Shown here one piece after another: positions 1-5,519 of a stretch of 9,582 bases of DNA. The notes beneath the pieces are model-generated. The model searched no databases. It had not been told where the DNA came from and saw nothing but the letters and a program-made list of their open reading frames with translations. The translations under genes and the position numbers were made by a program. Origin of the DNA: Betaproteobacteria bacterium. Its GTDB lineage: Bacteria > Pseudomonadota > Gammaproteobacteria > Burkholderiales > Usitatibacteraceae. The stretch is from NCBI GenBank assembly GCA_003105245.1, contig PQAI01000276.1, positions 1,362 through 10,943 on the forward strand, written 5' to 3'. The first letter of the stretch is position 1. Each line of letters begins with the position of its first letter.

Positions 1-1758
1 GTCGACCGCAAGCTCACGCTGAAGGAAGTGCTCGAGTGGGCCGTCCAGGACGGCCACGTCGCCCGCGAGGACGCGGTGAAGCTGCTCTCCGACCACGCGC
101 GCGCCCGCGCGGGCAAGCACCCGATCACCCTCATCGCGGAGGCGCGCCTGAAGTCCACGGTCGTGGCCGGCGGCGTGCTCAACGCCGAGGGCATCACCGC
201 CTGGCTCGCGGCGCGGATGCACATCCCCTTCTTCCACATCGACCCGCTCAAGATCGACCTGCGCGCGGTGACCGACGTGATGAGCTCCGAGTACGCGCAG
301 CGCCGCGGCATCCTGCCGGTGGGCGTGAGCGGCAAGGAGGTGACGATCGCCACCTGCGAGCCCTTCATGCGCGCCTGGGAGAAGGAGCTCGCCGAGATGC
401 TCCGCCTCACGGTGAAGCGCGTGCTCGCGAACCCCGCGGACATCGAGCGCTACCAGGGCGAGTTCTACAACCTCGCCAAGAGCGTCAAGCGCGCCGAGAA
501 GGCGGGCGTGCAGACGAGCGGGCTGTCCAACTTCGAGCAGCTCGTGGAGCTGGGCAAGGCCGGCCGCCAGCTCGACGCGAACGACCACCACATCGTCCAC
601 CTCGTCGACTGGCTCTGGCAGTACGCCTTCGACCAGCGCGCGAGCGACATCCACCTCGAGCCGCGGCGCGACGTGGGCCTCATCCGCTTCCGCATCGACG
701 GCGTGCTGCACGAGGTCTACCAGATCCCCTACCCCGTCCTGGTGGCGATGACCTCGCGCATCAAGATCCTGGGCCGCATGGACGTGGTGGAGAAGCGCCG
801 CCCGCAGGACGGGCGCATCAAGACGCGCATGCCCGACGGCGAGGAGATCGAGCTGCGCCTGTCGACGCTGCCCACCGCGCACGGCGAGAAGGTCGTCATG
901 CGCATCTTCGACCCGGAGGTGCTCACGCGCGACCTGGGCGACCTCGGGTTCACGAAGGACGAGCAGGAGGTCTGGCACAACCTCACGCACCAGCCGGGCG
1001 GCATCGTCCTGGTGACGGGCCCCACGGGATCGGGCAAGACCACCACGCTCTACACCACCCTCAAGCAGCTCGCCACGCCGGAGGTGAACGTCTGCACGAT
1101 CGAGGACCCGATCGAGATGGTGGACGCGCGCCTGAACCAGATGCAGGTCAACCACGACATCGACCTCACCTTCGCCTCCGGGGTGCGCGCCCTCCTGCGC
1201 CAGGACCCCGACATCATCATGGTGGGCGAGATCCGCGACCTGGAGACGGCCGAGGTCGCCATCCAGGCGGCGCTCACGGGCCATCTCGTCCTTTCCACCC
1301 TGCACACGAACGACGCCCCCTCCGCGATCACGCGCCTGATGGACCTGGGCGCGCCCCCGTACCTGCTCAACGCCACGCTCCTGGGCGTGATGGCGCAGCG
1401 CCTGGTGCGCACGCTCTGCCCGCACTGCAAGCAGAAGGTGGCCTTCCAGCGCGAGGACGACCACGCGATGTGGAACGCGGTGTGCTCGCCGTTCAAGTCC
1501 GCGCCGCCGGCGGAGGTGTGGCGGGCCGTGGGCTGCCTCGAGTGCCGCAACACCGGCTACCTGGGCCGCATCGGCATCTACGAGATCCTCTCGCTAACCA
1601 TCGACCTCAAGCGCCTGCTCGTCTCGGAGCCGGACCTCGTCAAGCTCACCGAGGCCTCCTACCGCGCCGGCATGCGCCCGCTGCGCGTGGCCGGGGCGAT
1701 GAAGGTCGCGCAGGGACTCACGACCCTCGAGGAAGTGCTCAAGGTCGCCCCGGTCTGA
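1..1758 (+). CDS. GspE/PilB-family secretion or pilus assembly ATPase (5' partial)
   Basis: Cytoplasmic hexameric ATPase of the type II secretion / type IV pilus extension family, which powers pseudopilus or pilus assembly at the inner membrane. Numbering from the GTG at 28, the core motifs are all present: Walker A GPTGSGKT at 331-338, Asp box TIEDP at 357-361, Walker B DPDIIMVGE at 393-401, and His box with H419 and H426. A tetracysteine zinc site (C464, C467, C503, C506) follows, typical of GspE and PilB. The N-terminal ~150 residues resemble the T2SSE_N/MshEN region. The frame is open to base 1, and the residues before GTG 28 (KLTLKEVLEW) read like protein, so the true start probably lies left of the window. 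The next gene encodes a J-like protein rather than gspF or pilC, so this ATPase may lie outside a complete secretion or pilus operon. GspE and PilB cannot be told apart here. The catalytic domain appears intact. Confidence 0.93.
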   Translation, partial: VDRKLTLKEVLEWAVQDGHVAREDAVKLLSDHARARAGKHPITLIAEARLKSTVVAGGVLNAEGITAWLAARMHIPFFHIDPLKIDLRAVTDVMSSEYAQRRGILPVGVSGKEVTIATCEPFMRAWEKELAEMLRLTVKRVLANPADIERYQGEFYNLAKSVKRAEKAGVQTSGLSNFEQLVELGKAGRQLDANDHHIVHLVDWLWQYAFDQRASDIHLEPRRDVGLIRFRIDGVLHEVYQIPYPVLVAMTSRIKILGRMDVVEKRRPQDGRIKTRMPDGEEIELRLSTLPTAHGEKVVMRIFDPEVLTRDLGDLGFTKDEQEVWHNLTHQPGGIVLVTGPTGSGKTTTLYTTLKQLATPEVNVCTIEDPIEMVDARLNQMQVNHDIDLTFASGVRALLRQDPDIIMVGEIRDLETAEVAIQAALTGHLVLSTLHTNDAPSAITRLMDLGAPPYLLNATLLGVMAQRLVRTLCPHCKQKVAFQREDDHAMWNAVCSPFKSAPPAEVWRAVGCLECRNTGYLGRIGIYEILSLTIDLKRLLVSEPDLVKLTEASYRAGMRPLRVAGAMKVAQGLTTLEEVLKVAPV

Positions 1759-1768
1759 TCCCACGCCC

Positions 1769-2428
1769 GTGAAGAAGAGCCTCTACGACCTCGTCGGCGT
1801 GCCTCCCGTGGCTCCCCGGGAAATGATCGGCATGGCCTGCAAGCGCCGCATCGCCAAGCTCGAGGCCGCGGGCACGGACGAAGCGAAGGCCGAGATCTAC
1901 GCCATCCGCGAGGCCTGGTCCATCCTGGGCGACGAGAAGCTGCGCGCGGGCTACGACGCCTCGCTCGCCGCCGAGAAGCCGGGCACCGGGCCCGCCGTCG
2001 ATCCCCTGGCCGCCCGCATTTCCCCGGAGCTGGTCGCCACGGAGCTCCTCAAGCCGCGCCACCTGTGGGCGGAGAACTGGGAGCGATACCGCAAGCTCGT
2101 GTTCGTGCTCTTCTTCGTCGGGCTTTTCGCGCTGTCGGCCGTGTGGAACCAGAGCAACCGCGTGGCGCAGCAGAAGCGCATCGAGGCGGCCACCTACGAG
2201 GCCGAGTACGGCGAGCCGAAGGACGCCAGGGCGGCCGCCAAGCCCGCCGAGGCGAAGCCCTCCGAGCCCTTCTCGGCCGAGAAGTTCGAGCAGGAGATGC
2301 GGGAGCGCGAGGCGCAGCTCAAGGAGCAGGTCGCGAACGAGCAGACGGCGAAGGAGGACGAGTTCCGCGACAAGCTGCAGCGCGAGAACGACCCCTACGC
2401 CGGCCGCCGGCGCTCCCGCAGCCGCTGA
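1769..2428 (+). CDS. Membrane-anchored J-like protein without HPD motif
   Basis: 219-residue protein. Residues 1-68 look like a J-domain: LYDLVGVPP at the start, then helix-II-like basic residues MACKRRIAK, then the helix III/IV pattern IREAWSILGDEKLRAGYDASL. The HPD tripeptide needed to stimulate Hsp70 ATPase is missing; the loop reads KLEAAGTDEAK. One predicted membrane helix spans about 109-126 (KLVFVLFFVGLFALSAVW). It is followed by an Ala/Pro/Lys linker and a charged, probably coiled-coil tail (about 166-205) ending in an Arg/Ser-rich basic tip. The GTG start at 1769 lies 10 nt after the ATPase stop with no clear ribosome binding site, so the two genes are probably co-transcribed and translationally coupled. 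The likely role is a scaffold or assembly partner for the upstream ATPase rather than an active co-chaperone, which is inference. The 3' end overlaps a convergent gene by 34 bp. Confidence 0.8.
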   Translation: MKKSLYDLVGVPPVAPREMIGMACKRRIAKLEAAGTDEAKAEIYAIREAWSILGDEKLRAGYDASLAAEKPGTGPAVDPLAARISPELVATELLKPRHLWAENWERYRKLVFVLFFVGLFALSAVWNQSNRVAQQKRIEAATYEAEYGEPKDARAAAKPAEAKPSEPFSAEKFEQEMREREAQLKEQVANEQTAKEDEFRDKLQRENDPYAGRRRSRSR

Positions 2429-2943
2429 CCGGTGTCCGGCACCGCGACGGGTTCGCCCAGGAGCTCGCGCACCAGCGCGGATTCGCGCGCGTAGAAGCCT
2501 TCCGTGTGGAAGGTTTCCGGCAGCTTGTAGAGCTCGTAGTCGAAGTGGTGGCACATCTCGTGCACCAGCGTGCGCAGGAAGGTGCGGAACTTCACCACGT
2601 CGTCGCGCGCGGCCGTGCGCATCCACACGCTCGCGCGCGCCACCTGCCCGCCGTTGTCGGGCTCGTAGAGGCCGTGCAGCTCGCCGCCCGCGTCGCTGGG
2701 CCGGCGGGCCAGGATGCGCGCGCGCACCGGGGGCGTCCCGAGCTGGCGGTTGAGCGCATCCACCAGCGCCTGGCAGGCGGTTTGCGCGGCTTTCGGCTCG
2801 CCGGTGGCGAGCGCGGGCTCGACGGCGCGGGCGAGCGGCACGAGCGCGGCGGCGTCGGGAATGGCGATCCGGACGATCGCGTCGCTCTTGCGGTAGGTGC
2901 GCTGGCGGGCGGGGGAGAGACGGTCGTAGTAGGCGAACGGCAT
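2395..2943 (-). CDS. Putative HEXXH zinc metallopeptidase, family not recognised
   Basis: 182-residue protein with no signal peptide or membrane helix, so probably cytoplasmic. The defining motif is HEMCHHFDYE at 128-137, where H128, E129 and H132 form an HEXXH zinc site. A conserved-looking patch, ETFHTEGFYARES (about 143-155), follows; H146 or E154 could be the third ligand. The middle region (about 86-112, ELHGLYEP and ASVWMRTAA) looks like the beta strands that usually precede the active-site helix in small zincins. The arrangement recalls SprT-like or other small minigluzincin domains, but I cannot assign a family or substrate. The ATG at 2941-2943 faces the phosphatase gene across 30 bp. 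The TAG stop at 2395-2397 lies inside the convergent J-like gene. The long open frame upstream of this ATG on the same strand is an antisense shadow of the phosphatase gene. Confidence 0.8.
   Translation of the reverse strand: MPFAYYDRLSPARQRTYRKSDAIVRIAIPDAAALVPLARAVEPALATGEPKAAQTACQALVDALNRQLGTPPVRARILARRPSDAGGELHGLYEPDNGGQVARASVWMRTAARDDVVKFRTFLRTLVHEMCHHFDYELYKLPETFHTEGFYARESALVRELLGEPVAVPDTGQRLRERRRPA
2398..2444. other. Two GC-rich hairpins at the overlapping convergent 3' ends
   Basis: CGCCGG at 2398-2403 can pair with CCGGCG at 2407-2412 around a 3-nt loop. CGGTG at 2430-2434 can pair with CACCG at 2440-2444 around a 5-nt loop, just past the J-like gene stop. Neither has a U-tract, so they are not canonical intrinsic terminators. 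They sit where two convergent transcripts meet and might slow polymerase or protect 3' ends. At this GC content short hairpins arise easily by chance. Confidence 0.2.
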
Positions 2944-2973
2944 GGTCCCGGCAATTCTAATAGACTCGATTCC
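2944..2973. promoter_or_regulatory. Compact divergent promoter region with overlapping -10-like elements
   Basis: The 30 bp between the ATG codons of the metallopeptidase (-) and the phosphatase (+) is strikingly AT-rich for this sequence. On the minus strand TAGAAT (2959 down to 2954) matches TATAAT at 5 of 6 positions and lies 10 nt from the ATG. On the plus strand TCTAAT (2956-2961) matches 5 of 6 and lies 12 nt from the ATG; an alternative TAGACT (2961-2966) lies 7 nt from it. No good -35 hexamer and no Shine-Dalgarno sequence is visible for the plus gene. If used, both transcripts would have very short leaders. Confidence 0.35.
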
Positions 2974-4623
2974 ATGCCGTTTCCGCGCCTGCTCCGCCGC
3001 CTCGCCCCCCTCGCCGCCGCCGCCGTCCTCCTCGCGGGTTGCGCAGCCGTCGCGCCCGGCGCGCCGGGCGAGCGGCCGCGGCTGGTGGTCCTCCTCGTGG
3101 TCGACGGCGTCTCGCAGGCGCAGCTCGCCACCTACCGCGACCAGTACGGGCCCGACGGCTTCAACCGCTTCCTGAACCGCGGCGCGTGGTTCGCCGAGGC
3201 GCACTACGGCCACGCCTACACCGTCACCGCCGCGGGCCACGCGACGATCCTCACGGGCGCCACGCCCCGCCGCACGGGCATCATCGGCAACGAATGGCGC
3301 GATCCCGCCTCGGGACGGCTGGTCTATTGCACCGGGGACCCGGCGCACCGCGTCCTCGGCCACGCCGCGGTGCCGCTCGCCGGCACGAGCCCCGCGAACC
3401 TCCGCGTGGAGTCCCTGGGGGACGTGCTGCGCGCCGCGGACCCGCGCTCGAAGGTGATCGCGGTCTCCGGCAAGGACCGCGGCGCGATCCTGCCCGCGGG
3501 CCGGGCGGGAACCGCCTACATGTACCAGGCCCAGACGGGGCGCTTCGCCTCGAGCACGTACTACATGCAGGCGCACCCCGCGTGGGTCGAGGCATTCAAC
3601 GCCGCGATGCCCGCCGACCGCCGCTTCGGCGCGCGCTGGGAGCCGCTGCTGCCCGCGATGGCCTACGCACGCTCCGCGCCCGACGATGCGCCCGGGGTGG
3701 CGCCCGGCGGATCCCTCCCGAAGGTGATGGGCGCGGGAAGGGACGGGCCGGGGCCGCTCTACTACGAAAGCCTGCTCGCGAGCCCCTTCGCCGACGCGCT
3801 GGTGCTCGACTTCGCGCGCGCGGCCATCGCGGGCGAGGCGCTGGGGAAGGACGACGCGCCCGACATCCTCTCCGTGAGCCTCTCGGCGCACGACTACGTG
3901 AACCACAACTGGGGGCCGCAGTCGCGCATCTCGCACGACCACCTGCTGCAGCTGGACGAGCTGCTCGCGGCGTTCCTTCGCGACCTCGACCGGGCCGTGG
4001 GCCGCGGCCGCTACCTCGCGGTCATCACGGCGGACCACGGCTTCGATTCCATCCCCGAATACGAGAAGGCCCGCGGCCGCGACGCCGGCCGGCGCCGGCC
4101 CGGCGAGACGCTCGCCATCCTCGAGGCGGGGCTCGCGAAGCGCTTCGGCCCCGGTCCCTGGGCGCGGGGCTGGAGCGCGCACGGGATCTTCCTCGAGAAG
4201 GCTCGCGCGAAGGAACGCGGCATCGACGGCCGCAGCCTCGATGGCGAGGCGGTGCGACTGCTGCGCGAGGATCCGGCGGTGGCCGCCGCGTTCGCCCGGG
4301 CGGATCTCGAGGACGAGGGACCCACCACGGTCCCCTACCTCGACGCCGCGCGCAAGACCTGGCATCCGGCGCTCTCCGCGGACGTCCAGGTCATCCCGAA
4401 GCCCGGCTGGCAGTTCACCTCCTACACGACCGGCACGACGCACGGCTCGCCGCACGACTACGACACGCACGTGCCGCTCCTCCTCTTCGGGCCGGCGTGG
4501 GTGAAGGCCGGGCGCCTCGACGCTCGCGTCGGGATCGTGGACATCGCCCCGACGCTCGCGGCGATCCTCGGCATCGATGCACCGTCCTCGTCCGAGGGCC
4601 GGGTGCTTCCGATCCGGCCTTGA
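2974..4623 (+). CDS. PafA-like alkaline phosphatase, predicted lipoprotein
   Basis: 549-residue hydrolase of the alkaline phosphatase superfamily, closest in motif layout to PafA-type phosphate-irrepressible alkaline phosphatases. It would release phosphate from phosphomonoesters outside the cytoplasm. A basic N-terminus and hydrophobic stretch end in the lipobox LLAGC with C23, indicating lipid anchoring. Metal and catalytic residues are recognisable in order: D44 (VVDGV), nucleophile T85 in YTVTAAGH, N106 in IIGNEW, the K167/R169 pair in SGKDRG, D307 and H311 in SAHDYVNH, D354 and H355 in TADHG, and H490 in TTHGSPH. The Lys/Arg pair corresponds to the PafA phosphate-binding residues and favours a monoesterase over a phosphodiesterase. 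The ATG at 2974 is chosen because the signal peptide begins immediately there. It is the first gene of a four-gene overlapping chain, with its TGA overlapping the next TTG start. Substrate and induction by phosphate starvation are unknown; no Pho box was recognised. Confidence 0.88.
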   Translation: MPFPRLLRRLAPLAAAAVLLAGCAAVAPGAPGERPRLVVLLVVDGVSQAQLATYRDQYGPDGFNRFLNRGAWFAEAHYGHAYTVTAAGHATILTGATPRRTGIIGNEWRDPASGRLVYCTGDPAHRVLGHAAVPLAGTSPANLRVESLGDVLRAADPRSKVIAVSGKDRGAILPAGRAGTAYMYQAQTGRFASSTYYMQAHPAWVEAFNAAMPADRRFGARWEPLLPAMAYARSAPDDAPGVAPGGSLPKVMGAGRDGPGPLYYESLLASPFADALVLDFARAAIAGEALGKDDAPDILSVSLSAHDYVNHNWGPQSRISHDHLLQLDELLAAFLRDLDRAVGRGRYLAVITADHGFDSIPEYEKARGRDAGRRRPGETLAILEAGLAKRFGPGPWARGWSAHGIFLEKARAKERGIDGRSLDGEAVRLLREDPAVAAAFARADLEDEGPTTVPYLDAARKTWHPALSADVQVIPKPGWQFTSYTTGTTHGSPHDYDTHVPLLLFGPAWVKAGRLDARVGIVDIAPTLAAILGIDAPSSSEGRVLPIRP

Positions 4624-5519
4624 CGCTCTACTACGCCGACCACTTCGTGCTGCCGTTGCCGGCGGGGCATCGATTCCCGATGGCGAAGTACGCGCGCCTG
4701 CGCGAGCGGCTGGCGGCCTGCGGCGAATTCCGGTCCGACGATTTCCGCGTTCCGGAGGCGGCCCGCGACGAGGAGATCCTGCGCGCGCACTGCCCCGGCT
4801 ACCTCGCCCGCGTGCGCGAAGGGAGCCTGTCGGCCGAGGAAGAGCGCCGCATCGGATTCCCGTGGTCGGCGGCGATGGTGGAGCGCTCGCGCCGCTCGGC
4901 CGGGGCCACGATCGCGGCCGCGCGCGACGCCCTCGTGCAGGGTTGGTCGGCGAACCTCGCCGGCGGAACCCACCACGCCTTCCGCGACCGGGGCGAGGGC
5001 TTCTGCGTCTTCAACGACGCGGCCATCGCCGCGCGCGCGATGCGCGCCGAGGCGGGAATCGCGCGCGTGGCCGTGATCGACTGCGACGTGCACCAGGGAA
5101 ACGGCACGGCCGCGATCCTGCGCGGCGACGAGGCCGCCTTCACCTTCTCCATCCACGGCGCGCGCAACTTCCCCTTCGAGAAGGAGGAGAGCGACCTCGA
5201 CATCGAGCTTCCCGACGGCACCGGCGACGAGGAGTACCTGCGCCAACTCGGGCTCGGCCTGGACGAGACGCTCGAACGCTCGCGCCCGCAGCTCGCGATC
5301 TACCTCGCCGGCGCCGATCCCCACGAGGGCGACCGGCTGGGGCGCCTCAAGCTCACCAAGGACGGGCTCGCGCGGCGCGACGCCATGGTCCTCGGCCGCC
5401 TGGCGGCGCTCGGCGTCCCGGTGGCGATCGCCATGGCGGGCGGCTACGGCCGCGACATCGACGACACCGTGGACATCCATGCGGCCACGGTGATCGCCGC
5501 GAAGCGGGCATTCGCGTGA
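4620..5519 (+). CDS. Histone deacetylase-family (class IV-like) deacylase
   Basis: 299-residue zinc hydrolase of the arginase/deacetylase fold, which removes acyl groups from amines such as acetyl-lysine or acetylpolyamines. The opening YYADHFVLPLPAGHRFPMAKY is typical of the short bacterial relatives of class IV HDACs. The active site looks complete: His pair H118/H119 in GGTHHA, zinc ligands D156 and H158 in DCDVHQGNGT, zinc ligand D233 in GADPHEGD, and catalytic Tyr Y276 in AGGYGRD. The TTG start at 4620 overlaps the phosphatase stop (TTGA, 4620-4623); the next in-frame ATG (4680) would delete the conserved N-terminus. The 3' end overlaps the helicase start by 4 bp. No signal peptide is present, so the protein is cytoplasmic, unlike its upstream neighbour. 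The natural substrate cannot be inferred from sequence. Bacteria with such genes usually lack histones, so polyamines, small molecules or protein lysines are possible. Confidence 0.92.
   Translation: MTLYYADHFVLPLPAGHRFPMAKYARLRERLAACGEFRSDDFRVPEAARDEEILRAHCPGYLARVREGSLSAEEERRIGFPWSAAMVERSRRSAGATIAAARDALVQGWSANLAGGTHHAFRDRGEGFCVFNDAAIAARAMRAEAGIARVAVIDCDVHQGNGTAAILRGDEAAFTFSIHGARNFPFEKEESDLDIELPDGTGDEEYLRQLGLGLDETLERSRPQLAIYLAGADPHEGDRLGRLKLTKDGLARRDAMVLGRLAALGVPVAIAMAGGYGRDIDDTVDIHAATVIAAKRAFA

Noticed and set aside
28..30. GTG as the true start of the ATPase
   Set aside because: The frame is open to base 1 with protein-like sequence before it, and AAGGAA directly abuts the codon with no spacer, so the start is more likely outside the window.
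36..1772. Plus-strand frame alternative to the ATPase frame
   Set aside because: Arg/Pro/Gly-rich translation without motifs; the other frame carries Walker, Asp, His and tetracysteine motifs.
2944..4470. Long minus-strand open frame continuing upstream of the metallopeptidase ATG
   Set aside because: It is antisense to the phosphatase, whose motifs are complete; the Arg/Ala/Gly-rich translation has no motifs. Only the 2395-2943 portion is a real gene.
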